64,000 nt of DNA from NCBI GenBank assembly GCA_963809695.1, contig CAWEKI010000010.1:558001-622000 (forward strand). The letters run 5' to 3'. Shown one piece after another: positions 35,281 to 44,362 of this stretch. The notes beneath the pieces were generated by a model, which saw nothing but the letters and a program-made list of their open reading frames with translations, was not told where the DNA came from and did not search any database. Every line of letters begins with the position of its first letter. The first letter of the stretch is position 1. The DNA comes from JAGDMJ01 sp963809695 (GTDB lineage: Bacteria > Bacteroidota > Ignavibacteria > UBA10030 > UBA6906). A program made the position numbers and the translations under genes.

Positions 35281-36131
35281 TAGAGTCCCTCCCCTTCCAG
35301 GTCCAACATGTGGCTCCTGCACCCCCGCCGGGAGCAGATCTGCACGATGCCGCCACCCTGGACAATCATCGGCACCATCGGGGCCTCACACACGGTACAG
35401 TTCGATGCTCCCACAAGTTCCGCGTGGCAATGGGGACAGAACAGGTTCACGATCGCTCCCATGGGTATCTCTTTCCCGGATTCAACGGTGTAGCTGCCGT
35501 ACAACGAAGAAAGCAGGAGCCACCCATGCACTTCCCCGTAGGACATCGTAACCCGGATGGACGGAACCCCGTCTATAAGGTGCATCGGGTCCATCAACGA
35601 ATGGTTACAGTGCGTGCACGAGACTTCGAGACGGAACACCCGTTTGTCCCCTTTGAGGCTCACAGCATCCAGCCCCGCGCGGGTCTTTCGGATGATCTCC
35701 CCAACCTGCGAACGGGTCACATTGGCAAAGTAGCGTCCATCGACAACCACGATCGGCCCCAGCGCACAAGCGCCGAGGCAGCGAGCGGTCTCCAGGGTGA
35801 TTTCCTTGTCCTGGGTTGTGCCTCCGCCAGGTTTGAGGCCGAGTTGTTCCTTGAATTCCTTGGCGACGGAAGGTCCCCCGCGCACATGGCAGGCGGTTCC
35901 GAGACAGGTTGAAATTAGATGTTTCCCCCGCGGCACGAGGCGGAATGCCTTGTAGAAAGTGGCAACACCGTAGATATCGACCAGATCATGTTCGGTCTGG
36001 TTTGCGACAAGGCGCAGGATATCCTCGGGTAAGTAGCCGTACTTTGTCTGAATTTCCTCGAGAATGGCTATGAGACCGCCGCGGTGGGTCTTGTACTTCT
36101 CGATGATCGGAATGACTGTTTCTGGCTGCAT
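35280..36131 (-). CDS. NuoE-like 2Fe-2S protein with C-terminal zinc-ribbon extension
   Basis: 283 residues, starting at ATG 36131 behind GGAGGAAAG. The NuoE domain (about 1-165) has the 2Fe-2S ligands C76, C81, C118 and C122 (STCLGTACH, ARCLGACALGP). The last ~110 residues are not part of NuoE: they carry CxxC pairs (CTHCNH, CPHCHA, CTVC) and a late CSRRGC, resembling tandem zinc ribbons. First gene of the operon and probably the partner of the NuoF domain. An earlier in-frame ATG at 36305 lacks a ribosome site. Confidence 0.88.
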   Translation of the reverse strand: MQPETVIPIIEKYKTHRGGLIAILEEIQTKYGYLPEDILRLVANQTEHDLVDIYGVATFYKAFRLVPRGKHLISTCLGTACHVRGGPSVAKEFKEQLGLKPGGGTTQDKEITLETARCLGACALGPIVVVDGRYFANVTRSQVGEIIRKTRAGLDAVSLKGDKRVFRLEVSCTHCNHSLMDPMHLIDGVPSIRVTMSYGEVHGWLLLSSLYGSYTVESGKEIPMGAIVNLFCPHCHAELVGASNCTVCEAPMVPMIVQGGGIVQICSRRGCRSHMLDLEGEGL

Positions 36132-36356
36132 ACTTTCCTCCGCTGGAGAGAGACGCCAGAGCACTCTCGCAAGATGAAGGTGGAAAAAAACGAGGCGAGA
36201 GCAACACGGATAAGACGTGGGAATGAGCTGTCCTCCGAAGAACAACGGGACGCTGACTGGGCCCCGGCTAATGTTCTCAAAAAGGGATGAAAGAGTCAAG
36301 GCCAAACTCGAATCCGGCAGACGGCGCGCTTTTCACTCTTTCTTCGAGGCCGCGGA

Positions 36357-36385
36357 TTGACATTTCCATGTCGATTCAGTATACT
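36357..36385 (+). promoter_or_regulatory. Promoter of the CsgG/TPR gene
   Basis: TTGACA (36357-36362), 17-bp spacer, TATACT (36380-36385), 27 bases before a GTG start. The short leader has no obvious Shine-Dalgarno site. Confidence 0.78.
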
Positions 36386-36411
36386 TCGGCACTAACTTCC
36401 CTGAACCTACC

Positions 36412-37608
36412 GTGAAAACACTGGCTGCCCTTCTCGCCGCGGTTCTTCTCACCCCGCTTCTTGGGGATGGAGCAACCCGTTTCTACAACTATTATGACGA
36501 AGGCCTCCGATTCATGCAGCAAAAGGACTGGATGCGAGCCATCGAAGAATTCAAGAGCGCCGCCTCACTGGAGTTCGAGGATACCGGACGAAAACGGACC
36601 TACGGCACAAGGTTCATCGAATACTTCCCGCATCGCGAAATGGGCGTCGCCCACTACTACCTTGGTGAGTTTGAGCAGGCGAAGAAGGAGCTGGAGCTTT
36701 CCATGGCGTATGAGGACGATGAGCGGACAAGTGAATATCTCGACCTTGCCAGGAGAGGAATCCGGCCAGGTGAAAAGAACGGGCCAACCGCTGACACCAA
36801 GCCCCGCGACCAACAGGGTGAAACATCTGAATCCGTTCCGCCTGATGCAAAGCCGAAGTCTGAACATGGCACCCCCTCAAATATCCTCCCTGTGGGGGCA
36901 TTGACGTACGATCCATCCCGCGTGACGCAGGTGGGATCCCGGCTTGCGCTCGCGGTAATCCCATTCGTGGGGAAAGGAGAGGCGAAAGACCTGGCGGATC
37001 CGGTGACAGAGGAAATGATCGCTCAGTTGGTGACGTTGCGTAGATTCAAGGTGATCGAGCGAACGGCTCTTGACAAGGTCCTTGCCGAACAGTCCCTTCA
37101 AGCCTCCGGCCTTGTGGACGAAAAGGCGGCGACAAACCTTGGCAAGCTCGCCGGGGCGGATGCTATCGTCCTCGGAAGCCTCACCATGGCAAAGAACCAC
37201 ACGAAAGTAAGTGCCCGCGTCATCGATACCGAAACAGGCGAAACGATCGTCGCAAAGGTCGAGGGGGCGGAGGGGGAAGACGTCACTGATGCGGAGGCGC
37301 TCACCCGGCAGGTGGCAATCAAGATCTACAACGAGCTCCCGATCGTTGAGGGATTCATCGTGACGGCCGAACCTTCCGTTTACTATATCGACATCGGATC
37401 TGAAAAAGGGATCCGCAAAGGATCAAAATGCGTCGCCTTCCGAGAGGGAGAAAAGATCAAACATCCCATCACCGGAGAGATCCTGGGCAGTAAAGTGACC
37501 AAGCTTGGAGAGCTCGTTGTTGTGGCGGTGCACGAGAGGTTTTCAGAAGTCAAGGTCATCGAGAAGGAGGGGGACATCGTTGTCGGGGACAAAGTCGTAG
37601 TAAAATAG
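36412..37608 (+). CDS. Secreted TPR-CsgG-like domain protein
   Basis: 398 residues from a GTG start, with a signal peptide (LAALLAAVLLTPLLG). Residues 25-115 hold one or two tetratricopeptide-like repeats (YDEGLRFMQQKDWMRAIEEF). A low-complexity linker follows, then a CsgG/FlgO-like domain from about 165 (LALAVIPFVGKGEAKDLADP, GADAIVLGSLT, KVSARVIDTETGE). The C-terminus (GIRKGSKCVAF, VVGDKVVVK) is a small beta domain seen in such lipoproteins. Probably an outer-membrane assembly or periplasmic scaffold protein. No lipobox is obvious. Likely co-transcribed with the porin downstream. Confidence 0.78.
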   Translation: MKTLAALLAAVLLTPLLGDGATRFYNYYDEGLRFMQQKDWMRAIEEFKSAASLEFEDTGRKRTYGTRFIEYFPHREMGVAHYYLGEFEQAKKELELSMAYEDDERTSEYLDLARRGIRPGEKNGPTADTKPRDQQGETSESVPPDAKPKSEHGTPSNILPVGALTYDPSRVTQVGSRLALAVIPFVGKGEAKDLADPVTEEMIAQLVTLRRFKVIERTALDKVLAEQSLQASGLVDEKAATNLGKLAGADAIVLGSLTMAKNHTKVSARVIDTETGETIVAKVEGAEGEDVTDAEALTRQVAIKIYNELPIVEGFIVTAEPSVYYIDIGSEKGIRKGSKCVAFREGEKIKHPITGEILGSKVTKLGELVVVAVHERFSEVKVIEKEGDIVVGDKVVVK

Positions 37609-37648
37609 ACGGTCCACAAGCTGTGCCCATTCATTCCTGGAGCCAATC

Positions 37649-38905
37649 ATGCACACGCATCGAGTCCTCGCACTCCTCATTTTCTTCTTGATTGGGACCA
37701 CCGTCGGTCTGGCTCAAAATCAAACCTTCCATCAACTCAATATCACAGGGACTGGGGCCCGAGCCGCGGGAATGGGGGGCGCGTTCATCGGCGTGGCCGA
37801 TGACGCCACGGCGATCAGCTGGAATCCTGCCGGGTTGACACAATTGGAACGCACGGAAGCGTCGGTCGTCGGACGGTATGTGTTTGAAAACGTTGAGTAT
37901 TCCGATAAGTCCGCACCTGAAAACAACCAGAGCGAGAGCCAGACGCACCCCGTCTTTAATTTCGGGAGCTTTGCAATCCCCTTCAGTGCGGGACAATGGA
38001 AAATCGTCATCGCGGCCGCGTACCAACGCCAGCTTGACTTCTACAACAAGCAGAAGAGCGCAACAGCCGAGGTCGAAGAAACGGGAGGGGCAGATGCGGT
38101 TTCACCGGGAATCGCTGTCGGTTTCGGCAACATACTCTCGGCCGGTCTGGCTGCCAACTTCTGGTTCGGCCATGACGTGTATAAAACCACATCGCTCCCC
38201 GCGAAGGACAATACCATTTCGTATGACGGAACGGCAGATGGATTGAACTTCCTTGTCGGTATTCTCCTGGATCTGGATGGACTGCGGAAACCGATTCCCC
38301 TCAAAATTGGGGCAAGCATCAGGACCCCGTTCGATCTCAATTTCGACTATGATCTCAAGTTCACCCCTCCCTTTCTGGACACATACTCCTCCCTGAAAGC
38401 ATCCACAACGCAGGAAATGCCTCTGATGATCGGCATTGGCGCTTCATGGCGTCCGTGGGAGAATCTGACGCTCTCGGTGGACTACGAGACGCGCAAATAT
38501 GGGGACAAGAAAAGTCGCCTGTCCGTAAAGTTGCCATCCACCACCGTCACAGATACTTCGGACATCAGCGAAAGCAAGAGCGACATCAATCAAATCCGTG
38601 CCGGCATCGAATACCTGGTTGTGACGCGAAAAGGCGTCTTTCCACTTCGCGCCGGTTACCAGACTGTCCCGACTCTTCTGGCGAATTATGTGTATGACCC
38701 GCACGCGTCACAGTACAACCCGGGCGATCAAGTCACCGGCAACGGATTCTCTGTTGGGACCGGATTCATCAGCAATTCATTTGCCCTCGACCTGACGTAT
38801 ACCTGGGTCCAATACGAACAGACCGCGGCAATGGACGGAAACGTCACCGCGTCATTCCTGAGTAAGCAGCAGGCCGTCACCGGTTCGCTCATCGTATATT
38901 TCTGA
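37649..38905 (+). CDS. OmpP1/FadL-type outer-membrane protein
   Basis: 418 residues: signal peptide (LLIFFLIGTTVGLA-QN), then the FadL-like hatch motif ARAAGMGGAFIGVADDATAI, SWNPAGL, and alternating beta-strand residues to a terminal aromatic (LIVYF). FadL proteins import hydrophobic compounds; in FCB bacteria the same fold also includes PorV-type T9SS proteins. TGG-AGCC ribosome site. Followed by a strong terminator. Confidence 0.85.
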   Translation: MHTHRVLALLIFFLIGTTVGLAQNQTFHQLNITGTGARAAGMGGAFIGVADDATAISWNPAGLTQLERTEASVVGRYVFENVEYSDKSAPENNQSESQTHPVFNFGSFAIPFSAGQWKIVIAAAYQRQLDFYNKQKSATAEVEETGGADAVSPGIAVGFGNILSAGLAANFWFGHDVYKTTSLPAKDNTISYDGTADGLNFLVGILLDLDGLRKPIPLKIGASIRTPFDLNFDYDLKFTPPFLDTYSSLKASTTQEMPLMIGIGASWRPWENLTLSVDYETRKYGDKKSRLSVKLPSTTVTDTSDISESKSDINQIRAGIEYLVVTRKGVFPLRAGYQTVPTLLANYVYDPHASQYNPGDQVTGNGFSVGTGFISNSFALDLTYTWVQYEQTAAMDGNVTASFLSKQQAVTGSLIVYF

Positions 38906-38940
38906 CCTGAATTGCCTGGTCATTTGAGTTCACATGACAC

Positions 38941-38968
38941 GAAAAGCCCGACGCTGTCGGGCTTTTTC
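38941..38968 (+). terminator. Rho-independent terminator
   Basis: AAAAGCCCGAC, a three-base loop GCT and GTCGGGCTTTTT: an 11-bp stem with a T run on the plus strand, just after the FadL-like gene. Confidence 0.92.
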
Positions 38969-39132
38969 ATTGCCACCCCGCCCTGTTTTGCTTTCTTCCA
39001 CTTTCTTCGCTATTTTGCCTGCCACAATTTGGACTGCTCTTTGCCCATGGGTACCTGCATCTTCTTTCTGTGCGGAATCCTCATTTCAGCGGGTGGCGCT
39101 CGCCATTTTCTCGTAGTAGGAGAATACCCCCT

Positions 39133-41514
39133 GTGAATCCTCAGATTGGCGAGATGATCTCACACTATCGAACCATTGAGGAGATTGGCCAGGGGGGGAT
39201 GGGTGTCGTCTACAAGGCCGAGGACACCAAACTCAAGCGGATGGTTGCGCTGAAATTCCTCCCCCCCGATCTTTCTCGTGATGCCGAAGCCAGGGATCGA
39301 TTCATTCAGGAAGCCCAGGCCGCCTCCGCGCTTCAACATAACAATATCTGCACCGTCCATGACATCGATCGCACAGGTGACGGGCAGATGTTCATCGTCA
39401 TGGATTTGTACACGGGAGAGACCCTGAGGGAGAAAATCGCCAGGGGGTCACTCGCGTTTGAAGAAGCTGTGGACATTGCGGTTCAGATAGGGCAAGGCCT
39501 GGCGCGGGCGCATGAGCGGGGCATTGTGCACCGGGATATCAAGCCTGCGAACATTTTCGTCACCGATGACGGCACCGTCAAGATTCTCGATTTTGGCCTG
39601 GCAAAACTTGGCGCGGGAGCAAACCTCACGAGAGTGGGAACGACGCTGGGAACGGCTGCCTACATGTCACCCGAACAGGCAAATGGCGAAGATGTTGACA
39701 GCCGAACGGATATCTGGTCGCTCGGCGTGGTATTCTATCAGATGCTGACTGGCCGCCTGCCGTTCAGCGCAGGGCACGACCTCGCCCTCATTTACTCCAT
39801 TCAGAACTCCGATCCCCCACCTCTCCCCTCCTCCGGCATCCCCGCGGAGTGTCAGCAATTCGTGACAACTGTTCTGAAAAAGAACCCGGACGCACGCTAC
39901 CAGCACGTGAGCGAATTCGTTGCCAATTTGCGGACTCTGAAGACGGGCACCCCTCCCGGAGCAACGGCCACCGGTATGCGACCGGCGCCCCCGGCCGGCC
40001 GCCGAACGCGCATGGTGTATGGCAGCATCGCGATCGTGCTTGCCCTCTTGATTGTCGGATTCTTCCTCCTCCGCCGCCACGCCGACACCACGGATCTCGT
40101 GAAGGCAGACACGCCGGTTTTGCGCCGAATAGCCGTTCTGCCATTTACCAATCTCCGGAGCGACCCCGAGACCGATTTTCTGGGATTTGCTCTCGCGGAT
40201 CAAATCATAGGTAATCTCTCATATCTGAAAAACCTTGTCGTGCGGCCGTCGAGCGCAATCCGCAAATATCAGAACGAGGCTGTGGATCTGATCTCCGCGG
40301 GACAAAACCTGAACGTTGATCTCATCCTCACGGGAAACTACCAGAAGGAGTCTAACATCATTCGGCTCAGTCTCGAGCTTGCTGATGTTCACACAAATGC
40401 AATCCTCTGGCGGCAGGCCATGCAGGAGAAATACGAGAATGCATTTAAGCTTGAGGACACTGTCGCGAGGAAGGTGGTAGACGGGCTGCGCGTCCAGTTC
40501 TCTCCGGAAGAACTTCACCAGATGCGGGCAGATGTCTCCCGTAATCCTTTGGCCTACGAGTATTACCTTCGCGGGATATCCTACCCGGTGACGCTGGAGG
40601 GAAACAGGCACTCCATATCAATGCTCCGCCAATCGATCGGGCTCGATTCCACATTCGCCCCGGCATTCAATGAGCTTGGATATCGCCTCTGGCAGCTTGC
40701 CACATATGCCGGGGGTCAACAGGAGCTTGCGCAGAGTGCGGAGTCAGCCTTCCTGAAGGCACTCGCTTTGAACGGCGCGCTCTTGAGTGCACATGGCAAT
40801 TTGATATCCGCCTACACGGAGCTCGGCAGGACCGAGGAGGCCTATGAAACCGCGCAGAAGATCCTCGCGATCAACCCGAACAGCCCCGATGGCCACTTTT
40901 TCCTCGGATATATTTGTCGCTATGCTGGATTCCTCGTTCGCGCGGAACAGGAAATGGAAAAGGCCCTCTCCCTCGATCCGAACAATCCCAGATTCCGGTC
41001 GATCGGGATCACATATGTGTACCTCGGGAAATACCAGCAAGCTCTCGGTGGTTATGATCTTGACTCGGCAAGCACCTTTAGTCTCAGCTGGAAAGCACAT
41101 ACATATATCCTGGCAGGTCAGCCGGAGCGTGCGGTGCACTACCTGGATCGAGTATTGGCGACCGAGCCGGAGAGCCGCTTCGGTGTGTTCTGTCAGGAAA
41201 TGAAGCTATACCTCGACAGGAGATACGACCTCCTCCCTGCGGTCATGCGGAAAAGCGAGGAAGCCGGTGAGTTCGATGGGGAATCATGGTACAACCTCGC
41301 AGAACAGTATGGGAGGTTCAATGAATCAACAGGAGTCGCACGCACGCTGCAGAGGGCGATCGATAGCGGTTTCTTCAACTATCCCTTGATGTTGCGCGAT
41401 CCCCTTCTTGACACCGTGAGGGGAAACACCAACGTGCAACGGGCAATGGCAACCGCGAAGACCAAGTACGAGGCGTTCAGGGCACGCCATCCTGAATTGC
41501 AGGAAGAAAAATGA
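39133..41514 (+). CDS. Ser/Thr protein kinase with TolB/FlgO-like and TPR domains
   Basis: About 793 residues from a GTG at 39133 (GGAG upstream); the frame opens further back but the kinase begins MISHYRTIEEIGQGGMG. The PknB-type kinase is complete: K41, HRDIKPAN (D135) and DFG (D153), APE-like SPEQANGEDVDSRTDIWSLG. One transmembrane helix lies near residue 300 (IAIVLALLIVGFFLL). Outside it sits a TolB/FlgO-like beta domain (IAVLPFTNLRSDPETDFLG) and then several TPRs. This modular arrangement is common in Ignavibacteria and Acidobacteria; the signal and target are unknown. Confidence 0.9.
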   Translation: MNPQIGEMISHYRTIEEIGQGGMGVVYKAEDTKLKRMVALKFLPPDLSRDAEARDRFIQEAQAASALQHNNICTVHDIDRTGDGQMFIVMDLYTGETLREKIARGSLAFEEAVDIAVQIGQGLARAHERGIVHRDIKPANIFVTDDGTVKILDFGLAKLGAGANLTRVGTTLGTAAYMSPEQANGEDVDSRTDIWSLGVVFYQMLTGRLPFSAGHDLALIYSIQNSDPPPLPSSGIPAECQQFVTTVLKKNPDARYQHVSEFVANLRTLKTGTPPGATATGMRPAPPAGRRTRMVYGSIAIVLALLIVGFFLLRRHADTTDLVKADTPVLRRIAVLPFTNLRSDPETDFLGFALADQIIGNLSYLKNLVVRPSSAIRKYQNEAVDLISAGQNLNVDLILTGNYQKESNIIRLSLELADVHTNAILWRQAMQEKYENAFKLEDTVARKVVDGLRVQFSPEELHQMRADVSRNPLAYEYYLRGISYPVTLEGNRHSISMLRQSIGLDSTFAPAFNELGYRLWQLATYAGGQQELAQSAESAFLKALALNGALLSAHGNLISAYTELGRTEEAYETAQKILAINPNSPDGHFFLGYICRYAGFLVRAEQEMEKALSLDPNNPRFRSIGITYVYLGKYQQALGGYDLDSASTFSLSWKAHTYILAGQPERAVHYLDRVLATEPESRFGVFCQEMKLYLDRRYDLLPAVMRKSEEAGEFDGESWYNLAEQYGRFNESTGVARTLQRAIDSGFFNYPLMLRDPLLDTVRGNTNVQRAMATAKTKYEAFRARHPELQEEK

Positions 41515-41597
41515 CCGTCCGGCTCACTCGACAGCGATCAATTCGGGCTGCCGTATCCCCGCCCATCATAACGCACCCTTGTCGTCCCTGTGCAATG

Positions 41598-42665
41598 CTA
41601 TTGCGGCTGGCGTGAAAGTTCGATCTGATCACCTGTGATGTGGAAAATGCAGGTTTGCGGAATGCCTCTGTCGTCAACCGCAAACTCAAGGCTGCCGTCG
41701 AGTCCGGCAAGGAGAAACTCCCGGGTTGAACGCGGTTCCAGGAGAACCCGGTCTGATCCAACGTTCATGAAAACCCCATTCCCTTCCCGCATGATGACCA
41801 AGCGAAGTCCGTCCTTCGTCGCATAGGTCCCTACGTACCGATCTAACATGCCAGGAGAAAGTGCCGAGGGGCCTGGAATTGATGGTGACAACAGTGCTTG
41901 TGCAGGCTGCTCAGCCAGATCGCGCACCCAGATATTTCGGAAACGTACGGGATTAGAGTGATCCTGAAGCGAGAAAGGCAACCGGTCTGCATGGGCCTTG
42001 TAGGGCGCATTTTGCAGCCAGGAGGTTGGCCCCGCGAGTTCAACGTTGTCCTGGACAAGGATCCCATTATGCACGACCGTTACGCGGGCAGGCCGCACAA
42101 GGGTACCTTTCGGGTCGAATCGGGGACGGCGAAAAAAAATATCATACGACTGCCATTCGCCCGGCGGTCGAGATGCATTATAGAGCGGGGGATACTGCCC
42201 ATAGACGGCCGCAGCCTGGCCGTCCGCATAGGTCTCATTCTGGTAGGAATCCAGAATCTGAATCTCATACAGTCCCATGAGGAAGACGCCGCTGTTGCCT
42301 CGGCCCTGCCCCTTGCCCTGCACGGGGACCGGAGCTGCCCATTCGACATGCAGCTGGACATCCCCAAAGGCCTCCAGCGTATGAACGCTGCCGCTTCCGG
42401 GAGCTGCCGCGAAATACCCTTCGTGAATCGCCCATTTTGCGGGCCCTCCGTCCTGGCCGCGCCAATGCGAGAGACTCGTCCCATCAAAGAGAACAGTGGC
42501 GTCAGGCGGAGGGGGAACTGGCAGCTTCAGGTCATGTACTTGCACAATTGGGGGGTGGGGTCTGGACATATCGTGCATCTTCCAGGTCTGTACGGGTTGG
42601 GCGGGTGTTACGTTGCTCATCAACAAAACAATCGCAATAGCTGGCAAGGCAGGGATACGCCTCAT
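41598..42665 (-). CDS. Secreted DUF1080 (3-keto-disaccharide hydrolase-like) protein
   Basis: About 355 residues from ATG 42665, the first with an AAAGG site and a signal peptide (LPAIAIVLLMSNVTPAQP). The main domain is DUF1080/LamG-like: LFDGTSLSHWRG, GKGQGRGNSGVFLMGLYEIQILDSY, NETYADGQAAAVYGQ and FSLQDHSNPVRFRNIWVR. The last ~75 residues add a small beta domain (YVGTYATKDGLRL). Related proteins cleave 3-keto-glucosides. Isolated gene, convergent with the kinase. Confidence 0.83.
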   Translation of the reverse strand: MRRIPALPAIAIVLLMSNVTPAQPVQTWKMHDMSRPHPPIVQVHDLKLPVPPPPDATVLFDGTSLSHWRGQDGGPAKWAIHEGYFAAAPGSGSVHTLEAFGDVQLHVEWAAPVPVQGKGQGRGNSGVFLMGLYEIQILDSYQNETYADGQAAAVYGQYPPLYNASRPPGEWQSYDIFFRRPRFDPKGTLVRPARVTVVHNGILVQDNVELAGPTSWLQNAPYKAHADRLPFSLQDHSNPVRFRNIWVRDLAEQPAQALLSPSIPGPSALSPGMLDRYVGTYATKDGLRLVIMREGNGVFMNVGSDRVLLEPRSTREFLLAGLDGSLEFAVDDRGIPQTCIFHITGDQIELSRQPQ

Positions 42666-42825
42666 AAGTGAACCTTTCTGACCACGCGAAACAATCTTGG
42701 ATTGGATGCACCAAAATAGGCCTTTTCCAGAAGACCTGCAATTGCTGGGGGCGAAAATGCAAATAGAGTACCTCGATCCTCCTCCCCGGCACGAAAACCG
42801 CGCCGGGCGTCGCGGCAGGCGGAGA

Positions 42826-44001
42826 CTAGCGTCCATTCTTTCCAAAATATCGCAACGACAGAACGGTGATGTCGTCTGATTGCGGCGCATCACGCGTGTG
42901 CTTCTTCAGATCCGCAATGCTCCCCCGCACGATTTCCTGGAGGGCGCACCCCCCCGCCGTTCGCAAATATGCTTCCAGCCTCGACTCCTGGTACATGTTC
43001 ATACCGGCATCCATCGCCTCGCTCACCCCGTCGGTGTAGACGAACAACGAATCCCCTTTCTCCAGGTGAAGTCTCTTCGTTTCAAAATCGATATGAGGAA
43101 ACTTCCCGAGCAGCATTCCGTCGGTCATGGGCAGTTGCTCGATCTCTCCGCTCGGCCGAACATAATACGGAAGGTTGTGCCCCCCGTTGCTGAAATGGAA
43201 CTCGCCGGTGCGAATATTCAGGACGCCGTAGAATATCGTGACAAATGTCGGAGTATCACTTTCAGCAATCAACATCGTATTGAGCTTTCTCAACACTTCG
43301 CCGGGATTGACAAGCTGATACGCAATGGCTTTGAGCAGTGTCCGGCTCACTGCCATATAGATCGCTGCCGGGATCCCCTTCCCCGACACATCGCCGACCG
43401 CAATGGCAAGACGGTCTTCGTCGATAAAATAGAAATCGTAAAAGTCCCCCCCGACTTCCTTAGCCGTCAGCATCTCCGCATAGACGTCGATCTCCGGGGT
43501 ATGGGGGAATGGAGGGAATTTCTTCGGGAGCAGGGACTGCTGAATCTGCGTGGCCGTGCTCAGATCGCGCTGCATCGCAACAAGCTCATCCCTTGCCTTC
43601 AGGGCATGGTGGATGATCTGGAGTTGCTGCATCGTTTTCTGCACCGTGACATCGAGGTCGGCAAAATTGATCGGCTTGGTCAGAAAGTCGAAGGCCCCCC
43701 GGTTCATAGCCGTCCGGATGTTTTCCATGTCGCCGTACGCGGAGATGATCACCGATTTGATGCCGGGGTTGTTCCGCTCGCCCACCTTTTCCAGAAGGGT
43801 CAGGCCATCCATTTCGGGCATATTGATGTCCGAAAGGATGACCGAGATTTCTGGATTCTCATCCAGCTTCTGCAGGGCCTGGACGCCGTTCTGCGCAAAC
43901 TCGAACCGGATCTCATCCTCGCGAATTTGTTTCCGGAACCGCTGGCGTATCATCACTTCAAGATCTGGTTCATCATCGACAACTAGAATTTTAGGTGGCA
44001 T
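42826..44001 (-). CDS. Response regulator with PP2C/SpoIIE-type phosphatase output
   Basis: 391 residues: receiver domain (phospho-acceptor D58 in VILSDINMPEMDG, K near KPINFADL), short coiled coil (VTVQKTMQQLQIIHHALKAR) and a SpoIIE/RsbU phosphatase with EVGGDFYDFYF, VGDVSGKGIPAA and DGVSEAMD. Such proteins dephosphorylate anti-sigma-factor antagonists. Eleven-base overlap with the single-receiver gene; three genes form one signalling operon. Confidence 0.93.
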   Translation of the reverse strand: MPPKILVVDDEPDLEVMIRQRFRKQIREDEIRFEFAQNGVQALQKLDENPEISVILSDINMPEMDGLTLLEKVGERNNPGIKSVIISAYGDMENIRTAMNRGAFDFLTKPINFADLDVTVQKTMQQLQIIHHALKARDELVAMQRDLSTATQIQQSLLPKKFPPFPHTPEIDVYAEMLTAKEVGGDFYDFYFIDEDRLAIAVGDVSGKGIPAAIYMAVSRTLLKAIAYQLVNPGEVLRKLNTMLIAESDTPTFVTIFYGVLNIRTGEFHFSNGGHNLPYYVRPSGEIEQLPMTDGMLLGKFPHIDFETKRLHLEKGDSLFVYTDGVSEAMDAGMNMYQESRLEAYLRTAGGCALQEIVRGSIADLKKHTRDAPQSDDITVLSLRYFGKNGR

Positions 44002-44362
44002 CCAGTACGTCCTTCTTCACTTGGACGAAGTCGATCGGCTTGGTGAAATAGTGTTCGGCACCCGTCGACATCGCGGTTTTAAAATTGAGCTCGTCGCCGT
44101 ACGCGGTGATCATGGATACCCGGATGTTAGGGTACTTCTCTTTCACCGCTTTCAGCAGGTCCAGCCCGGTGATGCCGGGCATGTTGATGTCCGAGAGGAT
44201 GCAGACCACATCCGGAGGGTTGACAGTCTGAAGATAATCAAGAGCCTCTTCTCCGGAAAACGCGTAGCACAGCTCCACCTTCCCGTCTTTCACTTCTTTG
44301 CGAAACTGTTGCCGGAAGAGGATTTCAACATCACGCTCGTCATCAACGATCATGATCTTCAT
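43991..44362 (-). CDS. Single-domain response regulator
   Basis: 123 residues, receiver only. D58 is the phosphate acceptor (CILSDINMPGITGLDLL), with K in YFTKPIDF. No output domain, so it may be a phosphorelay shuttle or CheY-like adaptor. Coupled by ATGA to the sensor kinase and overlapping the next receiver-phosphatase gene. Confidence 0.93.
   Translation of the reverse strand: MKIMIVDDERDVEILFRQQFRKEVKDGKVELCYAFSGEEALDYLQTVNPPDVVCILSDINMPGITGLDLLKAVKEKYPNIRVSMITAYGDELNFKTAMSTGAEHYFTKPIDFVQVKKDVLDAT

Noticed and set aside
36268..36297. Possible promoter of the NuoE operon (TTGACT on the minus strand)
   Set aside because: At 17 bp the expected -10 is a poor GAACAT; too weak to list as a feature.
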